From positions 1 through 64,000 of the forward strand of contig JBKECW010000094.1 in the NCBI GenBank assembly GCA_047975005.1: 64,000 nt of DNA, in the 5' to 3' direction. Positions 1 to 10,000 of the stretch are shown piece after piece. The position numbers and the translations under genes are program-made. The stretch's first letter is position 1. Every line of letters starts with the position of its first letter. This DNA is from JBKEAJ01 sp047975005. Lineage in GTDB: Bacteria > Bacteroidota > Bacteroidia > Bacteroidales > Prolixibacteraceae. The notes below the pieces were generated by a model. It saw only the letters and a program-made list of their open reading frames with translations, had not been told where the DNA came from and searched no databases.

Positions 1-231
1 TACCGACGTGCCGGCATAGAAATCAGTAAAGCGCATTCCCTGCCCTGCTAAACTATCCAATATCGGAGTTTTTATTTGCTCCTGCCCATAAACTCCGAGT
101 TCTCCATAGCCCATATCGTCTGCCAATAGGAACAGGATGTTAGGCTGCTTGGCTTCTTCCTGAATCGAAGGTTTGCACGACAGCAGTGAAAATGCCAAAA
201 GAAATAATAATGTGATATGTGGTTTTTTCAT
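1..231 (-). CDS. Sulfatase, N-terminal fragment (runs off the window)
   Basis: Only the first 77 codons are inside the window. They encode a lipoprotein signal (MKKPHITLL, then the lipobox Cys in LLSCKP near residue 19) followed by the start of a type I sulfatase fold. NILFLLADDMGYGELG carries the paired Asp that bind calcium in arylsulfatases, and TPILDSLAGQGMRFTDFYAG is the usual next block. The formylglycine Cys/Ser motif would lie beyond position 1, so the class cannot be settled. The gene starts 39 bases after the GH35 gene stops on the same strand, which suggests co-transcription and joint removal of sulfate and galactose from a glycan such as mucin or an algal polysaccharide. The substrate is an inference. 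Confidence 0.85.
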   Translation of the reverse strand, partial: MKKPHITLLFLLAFSLLSCKPSIQEEAKQPNILFLLADDMGYGELGVYGQEQIKTPILDSLAGQGMRFTDFYAGTSV

Positions 232-270
232 ATTTATGGTATAGACTGTTTCGGATTCTTTCCCTACTAG

Positions 271-3054
271 TTATTGTTGTTCAACGGGTTTTATTTCCTT
301 TCCTTTTATTTGTAAATCTAGTTGATATTCAGGTATAAGGCTAGCTCTTTTTAGTGTAGCATTTAGTGCTTCTTCTCCTGCTCTTGTGTCGTCAAAATAA
401 ACCGCTGCCCCCCTAGCCATCGGCGTAAGTTCCAATAAAAGAGATTTATTCTCCAGTGGGAAATGAAGCCTATTTAGACCAACTTCCCATACCGTGCCAT
501 TATAAAAGTCGTCAGCAACTAAACGATGATTAAAATATATTTTGCCATTATCTCCCGTGTAATCAAGCTGCATATACGTGTTGGATACGCCGTCCATATA
601 GCCCTCTGGCAAAGTCAGGGAGTATCTCTTTGTCGCTGTTGACGAGGCTGTCGGAAAATTAAGACCCGAGACAATCTTGGGACTTGAAAATCCATCATAA
701 CCTCTTAATACGGAAGGGTAAGTGTAGGCATCCTTAGTTATCCACGACTCATTGCTGACCAATGTCACTCTGTCAGTATTAAAATATTCAACTTCCAATT
801 GAGCAGCAAAGGCTCCCTCGCCAAGTGCGAAAGGGAAATCTAGCAATAGCTTATTGTCTCCTTTCTGCACATAGCCCGTGAGGTCGATAGTGTTGACAGC
901 TTCTGCCTTAATATCGCTATTGACCCAAACCGAGTTGAGCTGTAACCTGCATGTTGATTGTGATGCTATGATTAATTGCGCTCTTTTGATTTTTGACGGG
1001 TTTCCAAGATTAAACTCTTTCAAGAAAAAACGATGATGTAATCTATTGTTATTGTTGAGTTCGGTAATGTCGCAGGTTTTCAACCATTTGGCATCGTCAA
1101 GGGGCTTGAGCTCTCGTACTTTCAGTTCTAAGTCCTTTTTTGCAGTCGTAAACTCAAAATGGCTAAATGGTATTTCGGAGTTGCTGTCCTCGTTTAACTT
1201 GTTTATCTTAAATGTATTGGATGTTCCGTAAACATGGAGCTTATTTCCATTCATATACATGTTGGCATCGGATACGAAGAAGTGCTGCATATTGCCGTCG
1301 TTTAAAAGCCAAGTCTGCTTTGCCTCTGATTTGCTGAGTACGATAATTTGTTTTCGTTTGCCATCTTTGTCCGTTATGTTGATAGTACAATCTAGCCCGG
1401 GTTTCAATTCGCTTATCAGATAATTCCCGTCTTTTTGCTTTACCAAAGCCTTAGAGCTGCTGACTGATTTAATATTCTTGCCGTCAAGAAGAAACTCGGG
1501 TGCGGCAATGGCATCCTCGATGAAAATCCATTTGTTCCCTAAATGACAAAGTGGCTGTGAGCTAGCGTATTTGAGTAAGATATTATCCAATCCGAAATTT
1601 ATAGGCCAAACAAACATTGCGCTGTCTTTGATGGTGATGGGCGTAGATGGGAGCTTTATAGTCTCATTCTTGAGTTTGATTGAAAACTGAACACCATTTT
1701 TTTGCTGACTGATGTTGTGGCGACAGTAGTTTAGTCCGAATAAGTATGCAGAGTTCCCATCCGACCGCAAAGCATATTGCAACTCGTTCCCCTCTTCTGC
1801 AAGAATAGGCATCATAGGTGCTAACCTGTCGCCAAACTCATCTAAAAAGTAATGTAGCTTTTTTATCTCATAATAGGGCTTGTTGAGTTTCCCCGATTCC
1901 CTTATCGCTGCCTGAAAATCGTAGGATATTACCGGATTTCTATTCCAATATCCCGTTTCATCTTTATTTTCTTCCATCGTTGTGAGCTGTCCATGAGGGT
2001 TTGAGCCGCCTGCAAACATATAGTAGCCCGGCATATTACTGCCTCCTCCCAATTTAGATATTACTAAGCCTAGCCCATCTATAGCGTTGATTTTCAGCCT
2101 TCGATGTTCTGTATTCATTATCCCTACACCCATTTCACACGTGAAATTCGGATATGTCGTATAATCAAGATATCCGCCCTCGCTAGTAGTAATGTCATTG
2201 CCGATATCTGCATTATCGCGATAGAGAGAGAATTGAAAATCAACACAATTTGTATTGCGGCTCAGATTGCCTGCCCATGGTTGGTCGGGATATGCTCCCC
2301 ATAAAGGAACTACCTCGTAGGCTGGCACAGAACCATTCCCCCAACCCGTAACGGTATATAATGGCACGTCCAAACCGTATTTTACTGCTGTTTCTTTTAG
2401 CCATTGTATGTGAGGCTCACCTTTTTTTCCATATCGATATTCATTTTCAAGTTGTATGCCAATTACAGGACCTTCGTCCTTATAAAGCAATCCTTGCAAC
2501 TGCTGTGCTACTTGCTTATACCACTCTTCGGCATAGTGCTGATAAACAGGGTCGTTAGAACGGTTCTTGATACAAGTCTTTGTCAAAGCCCAGTCAGGAG
2601 TCCCTCCATTCCTTACTTCCGCATGACACCAAGGTCCAATGCGCGGATAAGCATACATGCCATGCTTAGCACAGAGCTTGACAAAGGAACGCAAATCCTT
2701 ATTGCCCGTCCATTCAAACTGACCTTCTATCTCTTCGTGATGTATCCACAACACGTAGGCGGCAATGACAGTAATCCCATTGGCTTTCATTTTCAAAATT
2801 ACATCTTCCCACTGCTCCTTAGGAATGCGAGTGTAGTGCATCTCGCCCATTACCGGTATGACCGTCTTGCCTGCAATCGTTAGATACCTGTTGTTGACGA
2901 GAATTTCTTTCCCTTTTATGCCAGGATTCCCCATTTTTAGCTGCCCTTCTATTATGCCCGTTTGAACTGAAGAAGCATCAATGGAGTACTTGCTTTGACC
3001 ACTGCTATATAGAAATGCCGAAAACAATATGAGACTTAATAAGGTGTTTTTCAT
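271..3054 (-). CDS. Secreted glycoside hydrolase family 35 beta-galactosidase, large form
   Basis: 927 residues with a signal peptide (residues 1-19). The GH35 TIM barrel covers about residues 50-420: GEMHYTRIP near 70, the VLWIHHEE block near 102, the RIGPWCHAE block near 138, and GIQLENEY with the predicted acid/base Glu205. The nucleophile is probably Glu307 in TCEMG, although Glu292 in SEGGY is an alternative. The C-terminal half is beta-rich and resembles the jelly-roll extensions of large GH35 enzymes. The protein should remove terminal beta-linked galactose in the periplasm or outside the cell. It is the first gene of a pair with the sulfatase that follows, so it probably acts on a sulfated galactose-containing glycan. 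No regulator or SusC/D pair is visible in the window. Confidence 0.88.
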   Translation of the reverse strand: MKNTLLSLILFSAFLYSSGQSKYSIDASSVQTGIIEGQLKMGNPGIKGKEILVNNRYLTIAGKTVIPVMGEMHYTRIPKEQWEDVILKMKANGITVIAAYVLWIHHEEIEGQFEWTGNKDLRSFVKLCAKHGMYAYPRIGPWCHAEVRNGGTPDWALTKTCIKNRSNDPVYQHYAEEWYKQVAQQLQGLLYKDEGPVIGIQLENEYRYGKKGEPHIQWLKETAVKYGLDVPLYTVTGWGNGSVPAYEVVPLWGAYPDQPWAGNLSRNTNCVDFQFSLYRDNADIGNDITTSEGGYLDYTTYPNFTCEMGVGIMNTEHRRLKINAIDGLGLVISKLGGGSNMPGYYMFAGGSNPHGQLTTMEENKDETGYWNRNPVISYDFQAAIRESGKLNKPYYEIKKLHYFLDEFGDRLAPMMPILAEEGNELQYALRSDGNSAYLFGLNYCRHNISQQKNGVQFSIKLKNETIKLPSTPITIKDSAMFVWPINFGLDNILLKYASSQPLCHLGNKWIFIEDAIAAPEFLLDGKNIKSVSSSKALVKQKDGNYLISELKPGLDCTINITDKDGKRKQIIVLSKSEAKQTWLLNDGNMQHFFVSDANMYMNGNKLHVYGTSNTFKINKLNEDSNSEIPFSHFEFTTAKKDLELKVRELKPLDDAKWLKTCDITELNNNNRLHHRFFLKEFNLGNPSKIKRAQLIIASQSTCRLQLNSVWVNSDIKAEAVNTIDLTGYVQKGDNKLLLDFPFALGEGAFAAQLEVEYFNTDRVTLVSNESWITKDAYTYPSVLRGYDGFSSPKIVSGLNFPTASSTATKRYSLTLPEGYMDGVSNTYMQLDYTGDNGKIYFNHRLVADDFYNGTVWEVGLNRLHFPLENKSLLLELTPMARGAAVYFDDTRAGEEALNATLKRASLIPEYQLDLQIKGKEIKPVEQQ

Positions 3055-3330
3055 TGTTGCCGATTTTAATATTTATATTCGCTGCAAGTTACAATAAATT
3101 TATACCAATATGCTTGTGATAATTATATATTCAGTTGCATATTGAGCATATCCTCCATGATTTGTCGAGTTAAGCAGGTGGATGTGCATGTGTATTCAAA
3201 AATCAATAGTGTTACTAAATGGCTAACTTGGAGCAAAGTTAGTGTTAGGAGAATGGTTTTAAAATGTAAGAACTCACGAAAAGCATGTAAAATATCATGA
3301 TTTGTTTAATGGGAGGGGAAATTTAGAATT
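3055..3330. other. Intergenic stretch with no recognised gene
   Basis: AT-rich spacer between the start of the GH35 gene and the terminator of the two-component genes. It should contain the GH35 promoter. A weak match to a minus-strand -7 box (TAACTTGC read on the minus strand, near 3093) lies just upstream of the start. Nothing else was recognised on either strand. Confidence 0.4.
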
Positions 3331-3366
3331 AAAAAAAGCCGCAGAATTTACTCTGCGGCTTTTTTA
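3331..3366 (-). terminator. Rho-independent terminator after the response regulator
   Basis: Perfect 8-bp stem GCCGCAGA / TCTGCGGC (3338-3345 and 3352-3359) with a 6-base loop. On the minus strand it is followed by a T run (A run at 3331-3337). T residues also follow on the plus strand, so it could work both ways. It lies 19 bases past the response regulator stop and closes the two-component operon. Confidence 0.88.
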
Positions 3367-3384
3367 GGGAGATGCTAAGTAGTA

Positions 3385-4095
3385 TTACTCTTTGTCTTCT
3401 ATTGTCTTGTAGCCGATACCTTTTACGGTAACGATGATATCGCTGCCTACTTTCTCTCTCAGCTTTCTGATATGCACATCAATGGTTCTGTCGCCAACAA
3501 CTACGGACTCGCCCCAGATTGAAGAATAGATTTCTTCGCGGGTCATTACTTTGCCGGGCTTGCTTGCCAACAACGACAGCAATTCAAATTCTTTTTTTGG
3601 AAGGCTTAGTTCCTCGCCATCTTTGTAAACAACGTATCTCTCGCGGTCGATAATAAGATTGCTTAATTCAATCTTGGGCGAAAGGTTTAGTGCGTTGTCT
3701 CCACCCGCACCGCGTCTTCTGCTTCTTTTGAGAAGTGCAGCTATTCTGCTCACAAATACTTTTGGCTTGATAGGCTTGGAGATATAATCGTCGGCTCCTG
3801 CCTCAAAACCTGCAACTTGCGAATAGTCTTCGCTGCGGGCTGTTAGGAATGTGATGATTACATCCTTTAGCTCGGGAATTCTGCGGATTTCTTCACATGC
3901 CTCAACGCCGTCCATCTCGGGCATCATTATGTCAAGGATTACTAAATCGGGGTTATGCTTTTTTGCCAATTCGATAGATTCCCTGCCATTGTTGCAGGTG
4001 TAAACTACATAACCTTCCTTTCTCAAATTGTAACTAATGAATTCGAGGATGTCTTGTTCGTCATCACAGACGATTATTACGGGTTGTTCTGCCAT
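3385..4095 (-). CDS. OmpR/PhoB-family DNA-binding response regulator
   Basis: 236 residues. Receiver domain 1-120: acidic pair D11-D12, phospho-acceptor D55 in VILDIMMPEMDG, conserved Thr in FLTARSED, and Lys in YISKPI. A linker with a basic RSRRRG stretch leads to a winged-helix domain (about 140-232) containing LPKKEFELL, the recognition-helix region VVGDRTIDVHIRKLREKV and the wing KGIGYK. The partner kinase lies 4 bases upstream on the same strand. This layout and the receiver match the PhoB/PhoP type found throughout Bacteroidetes. The signal is unknown. An alkaline phosphatase gene lies 13 kb away, but nothing here proves a link. Confidence 0.93.
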   Translation of the reverse strand: MAEQPVIIVCDDEQDILEFISYNLRKEGYVVYTCNNGRESIELAKKHNPDLVILDIMMPEMDGVEACEEIRRIPELKDVIITFLTARSEDYSQVAGFEAGADDYISKPIKPKVFVSRIAALLKRSRRRGAGGDNALNLSPKIELSNLIIDRERYVVYKDGEELSLPKKEFELLSLLASKPGKVMTREEIYSSIWGESVVVGDRTIDVHIRKLREKVGSDIIVTVKGIGYKTIEDKE

Positions 4096-4099
4096 AGGT

Positions 4100-5113
4100 T
4101 TAATTTTTATACTTATCCAAGGTAAAGGTGAATTTTGTGCCTATACCTACTTTACTGCTAACTACTATTTTTTGTTTGTGCGCTTCGATGATGTGTTTTA
4201 CTATTGAAAGCCCCAGTCCCGTACCGCCTTGCTCTCTCGAACGATGTTTTTCTACTCTGTAAAAACGCTCAAAAACTCTGCCAACATGGTCATCTGGAAT
4301 ACCAATTCCGTTGTCTCTTACCTCGATGGACACTAAATCTTCATCAGATTCGTCAATGCCTACCGATACATATCCGTTGTTTTTGCCATATTTAATCGCA
4401 TTAGACACCAAGTTGGTCATTATATCTGTAATACGCAATTCGTCGGCATAAACCCAAACGGATTGCTCAGACTTATTTTTTATTTGCAATTCGATATTTT
4501 TCTGATTCGCCAAGTATAGGAACTGTTCAAAGATCTCTTCAACCAGGCTGATTATATCAAATTTTGCCTTCTGTAGTTTCATCCCTCCAGACTCAAACTT
4601 GCTTATTGCTTCAAGGTCGTTAACAACGCTTATCATACGGTCAACACTCTTTTCTGCACGGGATAGGTACAATTTGTTGACCTCCGGGTCGTTAATTGCC
4701 CCCTCCAATAGAGTAAGGATATAGCCTTGAATATTAAAAATCGGAGTTTTTAGCTCGTGCGAAACATTGCCAAGATACTCTCGTCTGTATTTCTCCAAGC
4801 CTTTTAGACGCTCTATTTCTTCACTTTGGGCATTGCCGAAACTGTCGGCAAAAACTGACGTGTGGCGAACTCTTCCTCTGTTCTTTCGTTCGCGGCTTTT
4901 AATCGCTTCGACAACATCAAAAACTAAAGAACGAACAACCTGCCTAAATAGAAAATATGATACCACAAACGAGGATGCAACTATTATTAGCGCTGTTAGT
5001 ACGGGGAGTTCTTCTTCAAGGTAATAAAATATTATACAAGCAATTATGACAATTGAGCTTGTTATTGCCGAAAGTATATATATACTCTTATTGTATGTAT
5101 TGCTTTCCATCAT
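4100..5113 (-). CDS. Membrane sensor histidine kinase (PhoR-like)
   Basis: 337 residues. Two transmembrane helices (about 11-31 and 37-57) with almost no periplasmic loop, so the input is probably sensed in or near the membrane. The dimerisation/phosphotransfer helix carries His119 in NVSHELKTPI. The ATPase domain shows the N box (TNLVSNAIKYG), G1 (DNGIGIP), F box (FERFYR) and G2 (GTGLGLSIVKHI). The start has two consecutive Met codons, and either could be used. It is the first gene of a two-gene operon with the response regulator. Short-loop PhoR-like kinases are typical of Bacteroidetes. Confidence 0.92.
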   Translation of the reverse strand: MMESNTYNKSIYILSAITSSIVIIACIIFYYLEEELPVLTALIIVASSFVVSYFLFRQVVRSLVFDVVEAIKSRERKNRGRVRHTSVFADSFGNAQSEEIERLKGLEKYRREYLGNVSHELKTPIFNIQGYILTLLEGAINDPEVNKLYLSRAEKSVDRMISVVNDLEAISKFESGGMKLQKAKFDIISLVEEIFEQFLYLANQKNIELQIKNKSEQSVWVYADELRITDIMTNLVSNAIKYGKNNGYVSVGIDESDEDLVSIEVRDNGIGIPDDHVGRVFERFYRVEKHRSREQGGTGLGLSIVKHIIEAHKQKIVVSSKVGIGTKFTFTLDKYKN

Positions 5114-5241
5114 TCTTATTCATAAAGAGTGTGCTAAGGTAATTATTTTTTACTAATTATTACTATAATACTAATTTTTTGTGCGGGAAGTAACAGGATT
5201 CCCAAGAATAATATCACCCTTGTAGTTCTCCATTGTGGTGC

Positions 5242-5433
5242 TTACATAGCGTTAGTCTCGTTAATACATTTGTTCATAGATTTGATAATGCCTGTTTGAT
5301 TCTCCGCTTTGCGCAAATTTAATATGCCTCCATCACTACTTATTCGTTCCCCACTAAGTGAGAGTTCAACGTTTCTATCTTTTAGAGGAGATAAGGCTAA
5401 TTTAACTTGGCGATTTTCAAGATCGTTTTCTAT
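5242..5433 (-). pseudogene. Remnant of an IS1380-type transposase (N-terminal part)
   Basis: Reading the minus strand from 5433 gives 63 codons before a TAA at 5242. The translation contains VELSLSGERISSDGG followed by ILNLRKAENQTGII, which matches the N-terminal consensus of IS1380-family transposases (a F/LSG-ERISSDGG block, then LLLREVEEQ-GII). The reading stops about 30 residues after this block, and the rest of the roughly 420-residue enzyme is absent. An upstream ATG at 5443 is in another frame. This is the stub of an insertion that has mostly been deleted. The family call rests on the motif read by eye. Confidence 0.68.
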
Positions 5434-5447
5434 CTTGTGTCATACAA

Positions 5448-5510
5448 GGTGGTTTTTGTTGTATACCCAAATATAATGATTTCTCAGCTATTTTTGGGTA
5501 ACATACCACC
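5448..5510. repeat. 63-bp imperfect inverted repeat beside the IS remnant
   Basis: The stretch opens with GGTGGT, closes with ACCACC, and carries inner arms ACCCAAA (5465-5471) and TTTGGGT (5493-5499). The arms could fold as a long interrupted hairpin. Its position just upstream of the transposase remnant suggests an IS end or a leader palindrome of the old element. It could also act as a terminator-like structure. Confidence 0.5.
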
Positions 5511-5580
5511 TCTTTTATGAATAATATAGGCTAAGTAAATTGACAGCAGAAAACAATTTTGAACTTGTGTCGTCAGCCTG

Positions 5581-7002
5581 TCAGCTCATCAAAAAGTTAT
5601 TAATTTCCATTGCCGTGCGCCTGCCGTGGTTTAACGCTCGCACCACAAGACTTGCGCCCGTAGCGCAATCGCCCGTAGCAAAAACTTTATTATGATTGGT
5701 CAAACCGGCTTCCCTTGTAGAGATGTTGCCCCGATTGTCATAATCTAGGCTCATGCCGTCAAGCAAGCCCTCGTGAATAGGCTGAGTGAAGCCCATCGCT
5801 AGCAATACTAAATCAACTTCTACTATGTGCTCTGTACCGGCTTTCTCATTAAGCTGCATTCTGCCATCTTCACTTTTTGTCCACTCAACTTCGACTAGTT
5901 CGACCCCTGTTACTTTGCCGTTCTTGCCAATAAAACGCTTCGACGATAGGCTCCACCGTCTCTCGCATCCCTCTTCGTGCGATGACGAGCTGCGCAAAGT
6001 ATTAGGCCAATAAGGCCACGGATTGTTGTCGCCTCGCTCTTCCGCAGGCTTTGGCATTATCTCTATTTGCATGATACTGTTTGCTTTTTGGCGTATTGAT
6101 GTGCCTACGCAATCAGAGCCCGTATCGCCACCACCGATAACTAGTATTTTTTTGCCTCTTGCGGTCAGAAGCTCCTCGTCAGAGTATTTCTCGCCTCTGA
6201 TAATTTTATTCTGTTGCTTGAGAAAGTCCATGGCGAAATGTACTCCGTCTAACTCCCTACCGTCAATGGGGAGGTCGCGGGGCTGCATTGCTCCTATTGC
6301 AAGGCATACAGCATCGTAGTTATTCAGTAAATCCTCGTTTGAAATGTCCACTCCTGCTTTTGTGTTGAGCTTGAAATTAATCCCTTCTGCCTCAAAGATT
6401 TCCACGCGCCTGTTTACCACCGACTTATTTAGTTTGAAGTCGGGTATGCCGTAGCGCAAAAGTCCGCCTGCCGCATCGTCTTGTTCGATAACATCTACCG
6501 TATGCCCGAGTTTATTAAGGATGTCGGCAACCGATAAGCCCGAGGGTCCACTGCCGACAACTGCTACTTTCTTGCCTGTACGGGTCTGTGGCGGCTTTGG
6601 TACAACATGCCCTCGCTCATAGGCCTGCTCCATCACCGCTGCTTCATTTTCTCTGATGGTAACAGCTTCATTATGAACCGCCAGTACACATGCCTTCTCG
6701 CAGGGAGCAGGACACACTCGGCCCGTAAACTCAGGGAAACTGTTGGTGCTTTGCAATATATCGCTTGCTAACTTCCAATTGCCTTTGTAAGCAGCATCTT
6801 GCCACTCCGGCATCTTGCTGTGTGTGGGGCAAGCCCAGTGGCAGAATGGTATCCCACAGTCCATACATCTCGATGCTTGTGCTTGTCTGTCCTCTGTGTT
6901 CAGGGTCTGTTCTACCTCTCCGTAATCTTCTATTCTGTCGTGAACGGGGCGGTAGCCGCCGTCTTTTCTTTTTATTTCTATAAAACCTTTTGGATTTCCC
7001 AT
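5581..7002 (-). CDS. gltD: Glutamate synthase (NADPH) small subunit
   Basis: 473 residues, normal for GltD. The N-terminal domain binds two [4Fe-4S] clusters through C46-x2-C49-x4-C54-x3-C58 (CMDCGIPFCHWACP) and a second set in CPAPCEKACVL near 97-105. An FAD-binding GSGPSGL motif near 150 and an NADPH-binding VIGGGDTGSDC near 287 follow, with the C-terminal FAD motif ATGDCATGASLVV. It oxidises NADPH and passes electrons to the large subunit for glutamate formation from glutamine and 2-oxoglutarate. It begins 12 bases after the gltB stop, so the two are one operon. A paralogous fold occurs at 45990-47474 (NfnB). The beta-subunit identity here is secured by the adjacent gltB. Confidence 0.96.
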   Translation of the reverse strand: MGNPKGFIEIKRKDGGYRPVHDRIEDYGEVEQTLNTEDRQAQASRCMDCGIPFCHWACPTHSKMPEWQDAAYKGNWKLASDILQSTNSFPEFTGRVCPAPCEKACVLAVHNEAVTIRENEAAVMEQAYERGHVVPKPPQTRTGKKVAVVGSGPSGLSVADILNKLGHTVDVIEQDDAAGGLLRYGIPDFKLNKSVVNRRVEIFEAEGINFKLNTKAGVDISNEDLLNNYDAVCLAIGAMQPRDLPIDGRELDGVHFAMDFLKQQNKIIRGEKYSDEELLTARGKKILVIGGGDTGSDCVGTSIRQKANSIMQIEIMPKPAEERGDNNPWPYWPNTLRSSSSHEEGCERRWSLSSKRFIGKNGKVTGVELVEVEWTKSEDGRMQLNEKAGTEHIVEVDLVLLAMGFTQPIHEGLLDGMSLDYDNRGNISTREAGLTNHNKVFATGDCATGASLVVRALNHGRRTAMEINNFLMS

Positions 7003-7014
7003 GATTGTCTTTTT

Positions 7015-10000
7015 TTATTCTTGGTGAGACGTTTCTTCCGTTGTGCTTTGAAGTCGTTTTTTAATCTCTTGAAGTTTAGTCTCCTCAAGCACTTTCTTAT
7101 ATTCAAACGGAATTACTTTGATAAATTTAGGTAGATAGTATTGCCAGTTTGTCAGTACCTTAGAGGCTACCGAGCTGTTGGTATTGATGAGGTGCTGATT
7201 TATCAGTTCCTGCAATTCGTAAATATCGTCGGTCTCCAACTTATCCAGCGACACCAAGCCCTTGTTGCAGTAGTAATCGAAATTGCCTCTTTCGTCAAGC
7301 ACGTAGGCTATGCCGCCGCTCATACCTGCTGCAAAGTTACGACCTGTCTTGCCGAGTACTACAACCCTGCCGCCTGTCATATATTCGCAGCAGTGGTCGC
7401 CAACACCCTCAATTACTGCTTTTGCTCCGCTGTTTCTCACAGCAAAACGCTCCCCTGCAACGCCTCTAACAAACAAATAGCCCGAAGTAGCTCCATAAAG
7501 TACCGTATTGCCGATGATGATATTGTTCTCGGGGATAAATCGACTTTGAACAGGTGGTACTACTGTTATCTTGCCGCCTGACAATCCTTTGGCTACATAA
7601 TCGTTGGCATCGCCAACCAACTTCAAAGACAATCCCTTCACGGCAAATGCCCCAAAACTTTGTCCTGCCGAACCCTTAAATTCGCAGTTGATAGTGTCGG
7701 GTGGAAGACCTGCTTCGCCATGTGCTTTGGAAATTACTCCCGAAAGCATTGCCCCAACTGTTCTGTCGGTGTTCTGAATAGGCTTGGCTAACCATGTCTT
7801 GCGCTTGGATTCTATGGAGTCGTTAACCTCCACAATTATCTGGTGATCAAGCACCTGTCCGGCGGTTTTTACATCAGGCTCTACATTCTTGATAGCATTG
7901 GTTTTTGTTTCTTCGGGCATGTAAATAAGAGGAGAAACATCTAATGTTTTGTGCTTGCGGTGTTTTAAATCCTTGCGTGGTTCAAGCAGGTCAGCTCTTC
8001 CGATTATCTCGTCCATGCTCCTATAACCAAGTTCTGCAAGATGTTCTCTGACCTCTTCTGCTATAAACTTAAAGTAGTTGATAACATATTCTGCATGACC
8101 AAGATAGCGTTTCCTGAGTTTCTTGTTTTGTGTGGCTATGCCTGCCGGGCAAGTGTTGAGATGGCACTTGCGCATCATCACACAGCCCAGTGTTATCAGT
8201 GCTCCGGTGGCAAAACCAAATTCCTCAGCTCCTAATAATGCCGAATAGACAACGTCCATGCCTGTGCGTAACTGCCCGTCGGTTTGAAGTTTTATTCTGC
8301 CTCGCAGATTGTTTAGTACTAAAGTCTGCTGAACCTCTGCAACACCTATCTCTAAAGGCATGCCAACGTGCTTGATGGAACTTTGCGGACTTGCGCCTGT
8401 ACCTCCTTCTGTTCCGCTAATTACTATCAAATCTGCATTTGCCTTGGCAACTCCTGCTGCTACTGTGCCAACTCCGTTTTGTGAAACCAACTTTACGCTT
8501 ACTTTCGCATTGGGATTAACATTCTTCATGTCAAAAATCAACTGTGCCAAGTCCTCGATGGAATAAATGTCGTGGTGGGGTGGTGGCGAAATCAAGGTAA
8601 TGCCCGGAGTAGAGTTTCTTAGCTTCGCAATAACTTTGTTCACCTTAAAGCCCGGTAGCTGCCCACCCTCGCCGGGTTTAGCTCCTTGTGCTATCTTTAT
8701 CTGTATCTCTTGTGCATTGGAAAGGTAGTTGGCAGTTACGCCAAAACGCCCCGACGCTATCTGCTTGATTTTGCTGTTTTTGATAGAGCCAAAACGCATG
8801 GCATCCTCGCCGCCCTCGCCGGTATTACTGCGTCCGCCAATGGTGTTCATAGCTATTGCCAATGCTTCGTGTGCTTCTTTGCTTATTGAACCATAGGACA
8901 TTGCTCCCGTACAAAAGCGTTTCATTATGTTTTCTATCGGCTCGACCTCCTCAATGCTGATGGGGTTTTTCTTATGCTCAAACATGCCTCTGATATAATG
9001 GGGTGCCTTAATACGGTGATTTACCATACCGGAAAACTGCTTGTATTTTTTGTAATCGCCTGTTTTAGTCGACCATTGCAACAAGGCTATTGCCTCAGGA
9101 CTCCATGAGTGTTCTTCCTTGCCGAAACGATAACTGTAAATGCCTAAGTTCTCCAAAAGATCTTCGTTCAGCTTATTTTCAAACACTTCTTTGTGACTCT
9201 CTAATACCTCGGAGGCTATATCGTTGAGTTTCAGTCCTTCAATCTTTGTTACCGTGCCTCTGAAATATTTATATACTAGTTCGGAGTTCAATCCCAAAAC
9301 TTCAAAGTTTCTCGAACCGTGATAACTTCTCAGGGTCGAAATTCCCATCTTAGACATTATCTTCAACAGACCCTTGTCTATCGCTTTCATGTAGTGAGTG
9401 CGTGCTTTCACATAGTCGTCGCCCAACTCTGTTTTTGCCTTTTCGTTGAGAATAGCAAACGCCATATATGGATTGATAACGCTAGCTCCGTAGGCAAGTA
9501 GCAAGGCAAAGTCGTTGACCTCGCGGGCATCTGCCGTTTCGACAATTATACCTACCTGTACACGCCTTTTGTTGTCGATAAGGTGCTGATTTACTGCCGC
9601 TACCGCCAATAATATTGGTATCGATGCTCGGTCTTTGGATACTGCTCTGTCGGTGAGGATTACAAAATTATTGCCCTCGTTGACAGCCTGTAATGCCTCG
9701 TCCAGAACTTTCGTCAGTGCGTTAGTCATCTCTTCTTCGCCTCTGCTGACCTCGAAAGTTGTGTCTATGATCTTGTTCGAAAACTCCTTGCGCACCAAAT
9801 CCTTTATTTTACCCAAATCGGTATTGGTGATTATTGGAGTTCCAAATTTTATAAGACTGCATTGCTCCGCCGATTCTTCCAATAAGTTCTTATTCATCGA
9901 ACCGATATAGGTGTCCAAAGACATTACAAGACTCTCGCGCAAGGGGTCGATGGCGGGGTTTGTAACCTGAGCAAAGGTCTGTCTGAAATAATTGAACAGT

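Noticed and set aside
2404..2883. 159-codon reading frame opposite the GH35 gene
   Set aside because: GH35 has full family similarity on the other strand, so the plus-strand frame is a shadow.
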